Shown piece by piece: positions 37,645 to 45,755 of a DNA stretch of 64,000 nt (positions are counted from its first letter, which is position 1; every line of letters begins with the position of its first letter). The stretch covers positions 62,001-126,000 of the forward strand of contig CAWGUU010000007.1 of assembly GCA_963825765.1 (NCBI GenBank). Direction: 5' to 3'. The notes below the pieces were generated by a model that was not told the origin of the DNA, made no database searches, and saw nothing but the letters and a program-made list of their open reading frames with translations. The position numbers and the translations under genes are program-made. The stretch comes from CAWGUU01 sp963825765. Lineage in GTDB: Bacteria > Actinomycetota > Acidimicrobiia > Acidimicrobiales > AC-14.

Positions 37645-40424
37645 TGCAGGGTGAGCACGGCGGCCAGGGCGTGGTGGACGTAGTCGATGCGGACGTCGCT
37701 GGCAGTGAGCGAGGTGCGGACGCCGCCGATGGCCCATGTCGGGTTGGGCAGCACCGGGGCGTCCCGGTCCTGGTAGACGAGCTGGTCGAGGAACATGAGA
37801 GCCTGATCGCAGGCGTCCCGGTACCGCTGGGCGCGTTCGTCGGCGCCCTCCCGGACGGCCGCCCGCCAGACCGCCGCCAGCCCCTCGAGGTAGAGGGCGG
37901 TGGTGGCGCCGGGCGAGTCGGCCTGGTGGTCGTTGAGGAAGGCGCCGCTCTTGGCCGACTGGAACTGGAGCGCCCAGTCGGCGATCTCGTAGGCGAAGGC
38001 GGTCTCGCCCCACGCCGCGTAGGCCTGGGTGAGCCAGGCGACGGAGCCCCAGTGGCGGTGCTGGCGGAACCGCATCCGGTAGAAGCGCAGCGCCCGGTGG
38101 AGGGCGGCGGTGTCGGTCTCTGCCGGGGGGACGCTGGCCAGGGCGAGGAGGGCCTGGCCGGGGGCGTAGTCCTGCCAGGCGTCGACGTCCGCGGCCGGGT
38201 CGGCATGGGTTGCGAATCGCCCGTGGACGTCGACCTGGGCCCACAGATGTCTGGCCACCGACGGGTCGGGACGGCCGAGCTCGGCTTGCGTCAGGAGCAG
38301 GAAGGCCAGCTCCGAGATGGAGGGCGGGTCGGAGCCGAGCCGGATCCAACCGTCCGAGGCGTCGCGGGACTCCTCCAGGCGCCGGATGTCGTCCTCGGCC
38401 TCCGCGGTCAGGCCCGCCCGTGCCCTCACCCACGCGCCGTAGGCCAGTCGGGCGGTGGCCAGGCCGGATCGCAGCCGGTCGGCGAAGACCTCGTACCGCC
38501 CCGTCGTCGGCCCGTCGCCCGGCCGCACGTGGTGGCGCCGGGAGTAGTCGACGAGCAGCGGCCGGAGGCGCTCGGCCTCCTCGGCCGCCGTCGCCGCCGG
38601 TTGCCCCTCGGGAAGGCCGTGCCGGAGGCGCCGGGCCCCGCCGCCGTCGGCCAGCCATGCATCGCAGTCGTAGCGGGTCCAGTGGTACGGGGGGCGGGTG
38701 ATGCCCGCCTTGTCGATGACCTCGTCGACGTAGCCCCTCGGCGTGAGGTTGGCGGTGACCGCCACCGACGGCAGGAGCAGCCCGTGGCGGTCACCCTGGC
38801 GCACCTCGAGGGCCTGCCGGCCGAACTTGGTGGGGCGCACGACCCAGTCGGGATCGGCCCGGCCCATCACCAGCCGGTTGTGGAGCACCGCGACGCTGGT
38901 GGCGATCGGGTCGTCGTCCGCCGGCGGTTCGAACCGAGCGTCCCGGATGGCCGCCGTCGCGTACTCGGCCACCGCCGCGGCCGGCTCTTCGAGCGGGCCA
39001 CCGGTGCAGCCGGCGATCCGGCCGCCGGCGTAGACGGTGACGAAGGCGAGGGCGCCGGACGGCAGACGCCACGCGGCGGACTCCTCCGCCGTGGTCGCCG
39101 GCTCCGGCCCCCGACCGAGGGCGTGGAGCACTGATGCGTGGGCATGCCGGGCGAGGCAGCCGCCGTCGGGTCCGTCGTCCGCCGGTGCCGCGAGCGGGAT
39201 GCCGGTGGGCTGCCACGACGCGCCCGGCTCGACCACCTTCTCGACGCCGTGGCGGTACAGCCGGTACGGCTCGTGGGGCAGCACGCGCGCGTTGCGGTGG
39301 GCGTGGGCGAACTGCTGCCACTCGTCGACGATGCCGGGCATGCGGGGCAGCCCGCCGCCCATGCGCCCCGGCCGCTCGCGGCTCCGGACGACGATCCCGT
39401 ACCTGTCGTTGTCGAGCTCGCCGACCGTGCACTCCTCCAGGGCCGAGAAGAAGGTGACCGCCAAAGCTGACTCGTCGAGCGCAGCGAGGGCCTGCTCGCG
39501 GGGGAGGCCGAAGTCCCGGGCGTTGGCGACGGCGGCGAGGACGACGTCGCCCGCGGGCGTGCTGCTCCCTGGCTCGCCGGGGAAGTGCCAGAACCCGCTC
39601 CGGGCCAGGCGGTCGTAGACGTCGGCCTTCCGGCGCACACTGACCCAGCACCCCCCGGCGGTGTCGTAGTCCCGGTCGAGCCTGCGGGGTGGCTGGAGTG
39701 CCAGTCCGGTGCGTAGGAACTCGGCGATCGCCTGGCGGGCCAGGTCGGCGGGGTGCAGACCGTCCGGTGCGACGCGCGGGGACGGCGGCAGGGCGGGAAA
39801 GGCCTTGGTCGGGTTGGTCGGGACGGGCGCCTCTCCGTCCATGTGGCGCATGAAGTCCTCGCGGATGTCGAACACGCTGGCCATCCGGTACCCGCGCTCG
39901 ATCATGCGGGAGATGCCGCGCTCGTAGTCGAACCGGACCAGGCAGATCCCGCCCTCGACCTGGAACCCGGCCGCTTCGAGCTGGTCGGCGCAGGCGAGCA
40001 TGGCCCGCCCGGAGCTGACCGAGTCGTCGACGATCACGACCGGCTCGGCCGGGTCGAACTTGCCCTCGATCAGCTTGAGTGAGCCGTGCGGCTTGCGCTC
40101 CTTGCGGACGAGGAGGCCGCGGTACCGGCCTTCACCGCGGAGGACGCACGCCTGGAGCAGCGGGACGCCGGTGAGGCCGTAGGTCGCCAGTTGGCAGCCT
40201 TCGAAGTCCTCGAGGAGGCGGAGGAGGCAGCCCCCGGCCAGGTGGGCGCCCTGCGAGCCCAGGCTGACGCACAGTGAGTCGAGCATCCACCGCGCCGGCG
40301 TGCCGTCGCCGGAGAGGACGGGCTGGTCCTCCGAGGCGTGGAGGATGCCGTCCTGCATGAGCAGCTGCAGCAGGCGGGTGCGCTCGTCCGACTCGACGGC
40401 GAGCGAGCCGGGGGAGGCGGTCAT
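37641..40424 (-). CDS. Phosphoribosyltransferase-AMMECR1-helical barrel fusion protein
   Basis: 927 residues. Residues about 20-190 are a type I phosphoribosyltransferase with the PRPP loop VVIVDDSVSSGRAML (129-143). Residues about 450-600 are an AMMECR1 domain (GALAFVTVYAGGRIAGCTGG; RHGLLLPSVAVTANL). The segment 250-400 (EECTVGELDNDRYGIVVRS) may be a divergent second copy. Residues about 610-927 are helical, resembling an alpha/alpha barrel (FRQHRHWGSVAWLTQAYAAW). I know of no characterised protein with this combination. It lies between the repeat protein and the radical SAM gene, 19 bases after the former and overlapping the latter, so it should serve the same pathway. Confidence 0.85.
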   Translation of the reverse strand: MTASPGSLAVESDERTRLLQLLMQDGILHASEDQPVLSGDGTPARWMLDSLCVSLGSQGAHLAGGCLLRLLEDFEGCQLATYGLTGVPLLQACVLRGEGRYRGLLVRKERKPHGSLKLIEGKFDPAEPVVIVDDSVSSGRAMLACADQLEAAGFQVEGGICLVRFDYERGISRMIERGYRMASVFDIREDFMRHMDGEAPVPTNPTKAFPALPPSPRVAPDGLHPADLARQAIAEFLRTGLALQPPRRLDRDYDTAGGCWVSVRRKADVYDRLARSGFWHFPGEPGSSTPAGDVVLAAVANARDFGLPREQALAALDESALAVTFFSALEECTVGELDNDRYGIVVRSRERPGRMGGGLPRMPGIVDEWQQFAHAHRNARVLPHEPYRLYRHGVEKVVEPGASWQPTGIPLAAPADDGPDGGCLARHAHASVLHALGRGPEPATTAEESAAWRLPSGALAFVTVYAGGRIAGCTGGPLEEPAAAVAEYATAAIRDARFEPPADDDPIATSVAVLHNRLVMGRADPDWVVRPTKFGRQALEVRQGDRHGLLLPSVAVTANLTPRGYVDEVIDKAGITRPPYHWTRYDCDAWLADGGGARRLRHGLPEGQPAATAAEEAERLRPLLVDYSRRHHVRPGDGPTTGRYEVFADRLRSGLATARLAYGAWVRARAGLTAEAEDDIRRLEESRDASDGWIRLGSDPPSISELAFLLLTQAELGRPDPSVARHLWAQVDVHGRFATHADPAADVDAWQDYAPGQALLALASVPPAETDTAALHRALRFYRMRFRQHRHWGSVAWLTQAYAAWGETAFAYEIADWALQFQSAKSGAFLNDHQADSPGATTALYLEGLAAVWRAAVREGADERAQRYRDACDQALMFLDQLVYQDRDAPVLPNPTWAIGGVRTSLTASDVRIDYVHHALAAVLTLQ

Positions 40425-40443
40425 GGGGCGAGCCCGTCGGCGC

Positions 40444-41535
40444 CTAGCTCCGACGCGACGCCGTGGGCGCGACCTCGGCCACCACCTCGCCGCTTCTCTC
40501 GCTCGGCGCCACCTCCGGCGCCACCTCGACGATGACCTCCGGGCCGGGTCGCTCGGGCTCGGGTTCGGGCTCGCGCTCAGGGGCGACCTCGACCACGACC
40601 TCGGGCCGGGGCCGGCGGTCCGGGGAGACTTCCGGTGCCACCTCCACGATCACCTCGGGCCGCTCCCGTTCCGCAGCCGATCGTGACTCGGGCGAGACCT
40701 CGGGAGCGACCTCGACGATGACCTCGGGTGCCACCTCGACGATCGGCTTGCGCTCGGGCCGGTCGGGGGCCACCTCGGTGATGACCTCGGGCGCGACCTC
40801 CACGATGACCTCCGACGGGTACTTGTCGGGACGGTCCGGCGCCACCTCGGTGATGACCTCAGGTGCCACCTCGACGATCGGTCGGCGCTCGGGCCGGTCG
40901 GGGGCCACCTCGGTGATGACCTCGGGTGCCACCTCGACGATCGGTCGGCGCTCGGGCCGGTCCGGCGCCACCTCGGTGATGACCTCGGGTGCCACCTCGA
41001 CGATCGGTCGGCGCTCGGGCCGGTCCGGGGCCACCTCGGTGATGACCTCGGGTGCCACCTCGACGATCGGTCGGCGCTCGGGCCGGTCCGGCGCCACCTC
41101 GGTGATGACCTCGGGTGCCACCTCGACGATCGGTCGGCGCTCGGGCCGGTCCGGCGCCACCTCGGTGATGACCTCGGGTGCCACCTCGACGATCGGTCGG
41201 CGCTCGGGCCGGTCCGGCGCCACCTCCGTCACCACTTCGGGCGCCACCTCCACGATGACCTCCGACGGGTACTTGTCGGGACGGTCCGGCGCCACCTCCG
41301 TCACCACTTCGGGCGCCACCTCCACGATGACCTCCGACGGACGCTCTCGCTCCGGTTCGTCCACGGCTGCGGACGGCCCGCGTCCACCGAGGTGCGAGGG
41401 CGATACTCCCACCCCGCCGACGGAGCCCTCGGCGACGACCACCGGGCGGCGCTCGTCGCCGTTCGATGCAGCCGAGCTTTCGACGACCTCGTCCGACGGT
41501 CCGCCGTCCACGGTGAGCCCTGAGCCGTTCGCCAT
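40444..41535 (-). CDS. Repeat protein, candidate multi-core RiPP precursor
   Basis: 363 residues; ATG at 41535 has GGAGGT upstream. Residues 1-65 are a leader-like segment (MANGSGLTVDGGPSDEVVES ... GGVGVSPSHLGG). From residue 66 about 14 units follow with the core VIVEVAPEV or IVEVAPEVITEVAP, separated by DRPERR, DRPDKY or Ser/Arg spacers. Six central units are identical 21-mers (63 bp). The last units degenerate towards the C-terminus. There is no signal peptide, Cys or Trp. It is first in the operon with the radical SAM C-methyltransferase, and its Val/Ile-rich cores would be suitable substrates for methylation. A structural repeat protein is the alternative. Confidence 0.75.
   Translation of the reverse strand: MANGSGLTVDGGPSDEVVESSAASNGDERRPVVVAEGSVGGVGVSPSHLGGRGPSAAVDEPERERPSEVIVEVAPEVVTEVAPDRPDKYPSEVIVEVAPEVVTEVAPDRPERRPIVEVAPEVITEVAPDRPERRPIVEVAPEVITEVAPDRPERRPIVEVAPEVITEVAPDRPERRPIVEVAPEVITEVAPDRPERRPIVEVAPEVITEVAPDRPERRPIVEVAPEVITEVAPDRPDKYPSEVIVEVAPEVITEVAPDRPERKPIVEVAPEVIVEVAPEVSPESRSAAERERPEVIVEVAPEVSPDRRPRPEVVVEVAPEREPEPEPERPGPEVIVEVAPEVAPSERSGEVVAEVAPTASRRS
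40862..41239 (-). repeat. 63-bp in-frame tandem repeat array, six copies
   Basis: On the plus strand, a 37-base segment beginning GGTGCCACCTCGACGATCGG recurs at 40862, 40925, 40988, 41051, 41114 and 41177, an exact 63-base period with very few changes. The array encodes the central cores of the repeat protein. Longer variant units flank it at about 40799 and 41248-41340. Confidence 0.95.
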
Positions 41536-41638
41536 GACCTCCACCTCCATCTCGGTGCCAGCCAACGATCGCGCCCACAAAGCCTGGTACCGACTCGGAG
41601 AGCCGTCAACCCCCTCGTGAGCGAGTACGAAGGGCGAC
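41536..41638. promoter_or_regulatory. Divergent promoter region of the repeat-protein operon
   Basis: These 103 bases separate the precursor operon (minus) from the unknown plus-strand gene. They contain the GGAGGT site of the repeat protein and the AAGGGCGAC site of the plus-strand gene; promoter boxes cannot be assigned with confidence. Confidence 0.35.
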
Positions 41639-42385
41639 GTGAGCAATGCCGCCAGCCGCTGGCCTCGGACCTATGGCGTCGGCCGATGGCGTCTCGCCGG
41701 GCTCATCGCCAGCGCCGGGTTCGGGTCGGGCGACCGTTTCGTCGTCGGCCACTGGCTCAGCTCGCCGCTCGGCGCCATGGACGACCTCATGTGGGCCACC
41801 CCGGCCGGCGAGCGACGCCTCGTCGCGCCCACCCGGCAGGTGGCCGACTTCGTGGCTGCGGTCTACCGGTTCGACGACGTCATCGTGAGCCCGCTCCAGG
41901 TCCAGGTCCGCCCCGACGGCCGTCATGTCGCGCTCCACGCCCCCGAGCTGGGCCTCGAGGTTCACCTGGAGGGAGGTCGCCGGTGGCCGATCCCGTTCTG
42001 CCGCCCGCCGTGGGTCACCAGGTACGTCGAGGCGCCGGTGGCCCGGCGGCTGCTCGGCGTCGAGGCGTACGGCACGACGGCCACCGGCGTGCACGAGTGG
42101 TATCAGGCGTCGTCCCACCGGCGGGTGGCCCGGGCCCGGGCCGCCGTCGCCGGCGTCGACCTCGGCCCACTCCGGCCGGTGTGGCCACCGACACGATTCG
42201 GGTTCAGCGAACCGCCCCGTCACCCGTCCATCGTCGAGGTCAGCCCCGTCCTCGTGGACCCGTCGGGCCGGCTCGATCGGCTGCTCGACGACGGCCCCGC
42301 GGCCCGCCCACTCAGCGCAGGAAGTCGGCCTGGCTGGCGACGCCGCGGAGTCCGACCGTCTTGTACGTCTGCAACTGCCCGTTGA
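41639..42385 (+). CDS. Unknown protein divergent from the repeat-protein operon
   Basis: 248 residues from GTG 41639. The sequence is mostly beta-like (RFVVGHWLSSPLGAMDDLMW; DVIVSPLQVQVRPDGRHVAL) and ends in an Arg/Ser-rich tail that overlaps the minus-strand gene by 74 bases. The last 30 residues look non-native, so a late frameshift near 42310 is possible. No family recognised. Its divergent position suggests a possible link to the RiPP-like operon, but it may simply be a neighbour. Confidence 0.6.
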   Translation: MSNAASRWPRTYGVGRWRLAGLIASAGFGSGDRFVVGHWLSSPLGAMDDLMWATPAGERRLVAPTRQVADFVAAVYRFDDVIVSPLQVQVRPDGRHVALHAPELGLEVHLEGGRRWPIPFCRPPWVTRYVEAPVARRLLGVEAYGTTATGVHEWYQASSHRRVARARAAVAGVDLGPLRPVWPPTRFGFSEPPRHPSIVEVSPVLVDPSGRLDRLLDDGPAARPLSAGSRPGWRRRGVRPSCTSATAR

Positions 42386-42539
42386 CCAGGTCGGGGCCGC
42401 CGATGCTGGTGCGGTGGGTGGTGAGGACGGCGAAGGTGCGGATCTTGGCCGTCCCGCTCTCGTCGAGGTTCACGGTGGGCACCACCAGCACGAGGAGGAG
42501 CGTGTCCAGGTCGGGCCGCACGGCCATCTCGACGCTCAC
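42312..42539 (-). CDS. Small beta-rich protein of unknown function
   Basis: 75 residues from GTG 42539 (VSVEMAVRPDLDTLLLVLVV ... RTFAVLTTHRTSIGGPD). The coding-type frame continues upstream without any start codon (DREASFSGDEIRSSRNALFG) to the TAG at 42630-42632 that ends the channel-like gene in the same frame. It is therefore either a separate gene with a non-obvious start or the tail of the channel protein after a premature stop. Confidence 0.55.
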   Translation of the reverse strand: MSVEMAVRPDLDTLLLVLVVPTVNLDESGTAKIRTFAVLTTHRTSIGGPDLVNGQLQTYKTVGLRGVASQADFLR

Positions 42540-42629
42540 CAGCGTGCCGAACAGGGCATTCCGAGACGATCGGATCTCGTCGCCGGAGAAGCTGGCCTCC
42601 CGGTCGGCATCCTTGCGGATGGTCGGATG

Positions 42630-43718
42630 CTAGGTCGGACGGCCCCGGATCACCCGGACTCTGAAGCGGGTGCGGGAGCGGTCCGACGACCAGGGCGCGT
42701 ACGGAGCCATGACCAGGCCGGCCAGGGCCAGCAGCACGCCGTCGTAGTTCACCCGCCACCCGGCGAAGTCCCGCCAGGCCTGGTCGCGGTCGGGCTTCAG
42801 GCGGAGACCCGCGGCCGCCAACCGGTCGTAGGCGGCGTCGAACTCGTCGCGGGCGATGGAGATCGGGTCGTCGTGCGCCGGCTCGGCGTCGTACGGGATG
42901 CCGAAGAACGTGGCGATCCGGCGCAGGCAGACGTAGCCGGCCCTGATGCACAGGTTGGCGTCGGGGTCGTGGTCCTCGAGCGTGGACGACACCAGGGCGG
43001 CGGCGTCGAGGACGGCGCCGGCAGCCGTGATCCACGACTGGTCGGGCTGCGGCGAGCGGAAGAAGACGAGCGCCGGGAACGACGTGTGGCTCTCCTCCAC
43101 CTCGACGAACCACCGTTCCCAGCGCTCCCAGATCGACGGGAGCCCGCCGATCCAGTTGATCCGGGCGTACCGCTCGAGCATGGCCACCCCGGTCGGCGGT
43201 GCCCCCGCCCGCACCTCCATCAGCGCCACCTCCACCTCCCGGCGGGCGAAGGACGAGTACAGGCTGGGGAGGTAGGTGACGAGGAGGGCCAGCAGGGTGA
43301 GGCCGATGGCCGCCTCGGTGAAGGCCAGCACGGTGGTCGGCAGGGTGTCGGGCTGCTCGAAGCCGAGGGTGAACAAGGCGGAGCCGCTGGACCTGAAGTC
43401 CTCCCGGTACGAGCCCTCCCGCAGGGCCCAGAACATGGCCGAGTAGCCGGCCAGGACGATGGTCATCCACACGAAGGCCAGCGTGAACAGGCTCAGCGGC
43501 GCGTACGGTGCCATCAGCCGGTCCCGCCGTTCGTAGCTCTCGACCCGCCGCAGCCGCAGGTCGAACAGCCGGCGCACCGTGATGAAGACGAGGCTGGCCA
43601 GCTTGGCGGGAACGGCCCGGGGCAGGACGACGGTGCGGATGGCCGAGCCGAGGGTGGCCGCCACCAGGAAAAACCCGACGGCGAAGACCACCACGTCGAG
43701 CAGCCCGTTCCACGGCAT
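42630..43718 (-). CDS. Ion-channel-like membrane protein
   Basis: 362 residues from ATG 43718. Hydrophobic helices lie at about residues 5-27, 75-97 and 135-160. The segment SALFTLGFEQPDTLPTTVLA resembles a degenerate potassium-channel filter (TLGFGD) before the last helix. A soluble C-terminal half of about 200 residues follows. I recall related actinobacterial membrane proteins of unknown ion specificity. The stop TAG is in frame with a further 106 codons downstream. Confidence 0.7.
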   Translation of the reverse strand: MPWNGLLDVVVFAVGFFLVAATLGSAIRTVVLPRAVPAKLASLVFITVRRLFDLRLRRVESYERRDRLMAPYAPLSLFTLAFVWMTIVLAGYSAMFWALREGSYREDFRSSGSALFTLGFEQPDTLPTTVLAFTEAAIGLTLLALLVTYLPSLYSSFARREVEVALMEVRAGAPPTGVAMLERYARINWIGGLPSIWERWERWFVEVEESHTSFPALVFFRSPQPDQSWITAAGAVLDAAALVSSTLEDHDPDANLCIRAGYVCLRRIATFFGIPYDAEPAHDDPISIARDEFDAAYDRLAAAGLRLKPDRDQAWRDFAGWRVNYDGVLLALAGLVMAPYAPWSSDRSRTRFRVRVIRGRPT

Positions 43719-43811
43719 GGGCCAGCGTATGTTGCCCCCGGAGGACTGGCATGTCTTGCCGGCGTCGCCAGGCGGAGGTTGCCGCCGGGGGGCGGCAGAA
43801 TGGGCCCCACG

Positions 43812-44999
43812 ATGCTGCGTCCCGCCGTCCCGTCCGCCGTCATCGTCGACGCCGTCCGCACGCCGATGGCCCGGCGCAACGGGCGGCTGCGCGACCACCA
43901 CCCGGTCGACCTGGCCGCCGAGGTGCTCAGGGCCCTGGTCGAGCGCAACGACTTCGACCCGGCGCTCGTCGACGACGTGATCCTCGGCTGCGTCAGCCAG
44001 ACCGGCGAGCAGGCCCTCAACGTGGCCCGCAACGCGGTCCTGGCTGCGGGCTTCCCCGAGACCGTGCCGGGCACCACCGTCGACCGGCAGTGCGGCTCCT
44101 CGCAGCAGGCCCTGCACTTCGCCGCCCAGGGCATCATGGCCGGCGCCTACGACGTGGTCGTGGCCGGAGGCGTGGAGTCGATGAGCAGGGTGCCCATGGG
44201 CTCGGCGATCCTCAATGGGCCCGGCCAGCCGTTCGGCCCCCGGATGACCCAGCGGTACCAGGCCGCCGGCGGCCTGGTGCCCCAGGGGGTCGCCGCCGAG
44301 CGGGTGGCCGAGGCGTGGGCCCTGTCGCGCGACGAGCTCGACGCCTACAGCCTGTCGAGCCATCGGCGGGCGGCGGCGGCCATCGACGCCGGCCGCTTCG
44401 ACGCCGAGATCGTCCCGATCACCGTCGAGACACCCACCGCCAAGTACGAGTTCCGGGTCGACGACGGCGTCCGGCGCGACACCAGCCTGGACGCGCTCGG
44501 CGGGCTCAAGCCGGTGTTCCAACCCGTCGCCGGGCGCATCACCGCCGGCAACTCCTCCCAGATCACCGACGGCGCGGCGGCGGTGCTGGTGACGTCGGAG
44601 GAGCGGGCCGCCGCCCTCGGGCTCGTGCCCCGGGCCCGGATCGTCGCCTTCGCGGTCACCGGTGTCGACCCGGTGATGATGCTCACCGGCCCCATCCCGG
44701 CCACCGAGCAGGTCCTGCTCCGGGCCGGGCTCACCCTCGACGACGTCGACAGGTTCGAGGTCAACGAGGCCTTCGCCTCGGTGGTGCTGGCGTGGGCCCG
44801 CTACCACCATCCCGACATGGACAGGGTCAACGTCAACGGGGGTGCCATCGCCCTGGGCCACCCGCTCGGCGCAAGTGGGGCCAGGCTCACCGCCACCCTG
44901 GTCAACGAGCTGGAGCGCAGCGGCGGCCGCTACGGGCTGCAGACCATGTGTGAGGGCGGGGGGATGGCCAACGCCCTGATCCTGGAAAACCTGTCGTGA
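43812..44999 (+). CDS. Acetyl-CoA acetyltransferase (thiolase)
   Basis: 395 residues. The acylated Cys94 is in TVDRQCGSSQQALHFAA. The family motifs VNVNGGAIALGHPLGASGAR (split by the known loop) and CEGGGMANALI carry the catalytic His and Cys. Length and order fit degradative or biosynthetic thiolases acting on acetyl-CoA or 3-ketoacyl-CoA. An in-frame ATG at 43800 could add four residues. Its original stop lies in the first unit of a repeat that now separates it from the next gene. Confidence 0.95.
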   Translation: MLRPAVPSAVIVDAVRTPMARRNGRLRDHHPVDLAAEVLRALVERNDFDPALVDDVILGCVSQTGEQALNVARNAVLAAGFPETVPGTTVDRQCGSSQQALHFAAQGIMAGAYDVVVAGGVESMSRVPMGSAILNGPGQPFGPRMTQRYQAAGGLVPQGVAAERVAEAWALSRDELDAYSLSSHRRAAAAIDAGRFDAEIVPITVETPTAKYEFRVDDGVRRDTSLDALGGLKPVFQPVAGRITAGNSSQITDGAAAVLVTSEERAAALGLVPRARIVAFAVTGVDPVMMLTGPIPATEQVLLRAGLTLDDVDRFEVNEAFASVVLAWARYHHPDMDRVNVNGGAIALGHPLGASGARLTATLVNELERSGGRYGLQTMCEGGGMANALILENLS

Positions 45000-45050
45000 C
45001 CGAAACCTGATGAGATCGAAAACCTGACGTGACCGAGAACCTGTCGTGAT
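44984..45050 (+). repeat. Four 16-17 bp tandem units at the thiolase stop / next start
   Basis: Units of the form CGAAAACCTGTCGTGAC occur four times, with small changes, from 44984 to 45050. The first contains the thiolase stop, and the last contains the GTG start of the next gene overlapping a TGA (GTGA). It looks like multiplication of an ancestral overlapping stop/start. Confidence 0.85.
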
Positions 45051-45300
45051 CTTCCTGTTCAAGCTGGTGCTGGCCATCATCGTGTTCGTGGCCATCATGC
45101 GCATCGGCATGTTCATCCTGGGCGGGATGGCCAGGGCCAACCCGACCCCCGACGACGGCATCCTGCGATCGGTCAACCTGCGCTACCGGTGCAACATCTG
45201 CCTGGCCGAGGTGAAGATGGTGGTGGCCAGCGAGGAGCTCCCGGCCGCCCCCCGCCACTGCCAGGAGGACATGGAGCTCGTCCCCCCGCTGTTCGAGTAG
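45046..45300 (+). CDS. Small membrane protein with zinc ribbon
   Basis: 84 residues from GTG 45046. One N-terminal membrane helix (FLFKLVLAIIVFVAIMRIGMF) is followed by a cytoplasmic zinc-binding-like part with YRCNICLAEVKM and PRHCQEDM (Cys-x2-Cys ... His-Cys). The function is unknown. Similar small proteins with a zinc ribbon recur in actinobacteria. Confidence 0.8.
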   Translation: MIFLFKLVLAIIVFVAIMRIGMFILGGMARANPTPDDGILRSVNLRYRCNICLAEVKMVVASEELPAAPRHCQEDMELVPPLFE

Positions 45301-45310
45301 GCGTCACCGG

Positions 45311-45410
45311 TATCCCCAGACTGGGGCTTACCTGGGGGTAATTACGCCGCTGGGATTCGCTATCCCCAGACTGGGGCTTACCTGGGGGTAATTACCACGG
45401 TGGGATTCGC
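45311..45410. repeat. Two 50-bp tandem direct repeats containing palindromes
   Basis: The copies at 45311-45360 and 45361-45410 are identical except at three positions. Each has the 13-base palindrome CCCCAGACTGGGG and a TTACCTGGGGGTAA imperfect palindrome. They lie between the 3' ends of the zinc-ribbon gene and crgA. They could act as tandem terminators or as protein-binding sites. Confidence 0.9.
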
Positions 45411-45444
45411 GAGCCCGAACTTACGTACCTACCCGGCGGGAGGG

Positions 45445-45702
45445 CTAGTGAAACTTGGTGGCGGTGATGAACCCGACGGTGATCAGCACCAGCCCCGCCA
45501 GCAGGTACATGTTGCTGGGACCGTCACCCGGCAGCACGTCGACGTAGTTGGCGAGGATCACGACCATCCCCAGGCCCAGCGACCCGAACATGATGATCGG
45601 CACCCAGAGGGGGCTGACCTTCTCCGACCGCGGCACCGGCGGCGTGTACCGCTTGTTCTGCTTGGGGGTGACCCGCCCGCCCTGGGTCTTCTTCTTGGCC
45701 AT
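45445..45702 (-). CDS. crgA: Cell division protein CrgA
   Basis: 85 residues. A basic N-terminus (MAKKKTQGGRVTPKQNKRY) is followed by two membrane helices (WVPIIMFGSLGLGMVVILANYV; NMYLLAGLVLITVGFITATKFH) with the conserved PxxxxPxW region. CrgA is a small septum-associated factor of actinobacteria that interacts with FtsZ/FtsI partners. Its place beside pabA/trpG and pknB is the standard one. Confidence 0.9.
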   Translation of the reverse strand: MAKKKTQGGRVTPKQNKRYTPPVPRSEKVSPLWVPIIMFGSLGLGMVVILANYVDVLPGDGPSNMYLLAGLVLITVGFITATKFH

Positions 45703-45755
45703 CGCCCCGCAGAATAGGCGAAGAGCACCCAGCCGGCCCGCCTAGCGTGGCGTCC

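Noticed and set aside
40862..41239. CRISPR array.
   Set aside because: The units are contiguous, in frame, and have no variable spacers or cas genes nearby.
40463..41620. A 385-residue plus-strand frame through the repeat gene (Ser/Thr/Gly repeats such as TSGATSTIGRRSGRSG).
   Set aside because: It is the antisense reading of the same 63-bp units. The minus-strand frame has a GGAGGT site, a sensible leader and operon partners; the plus-strand frame has none.
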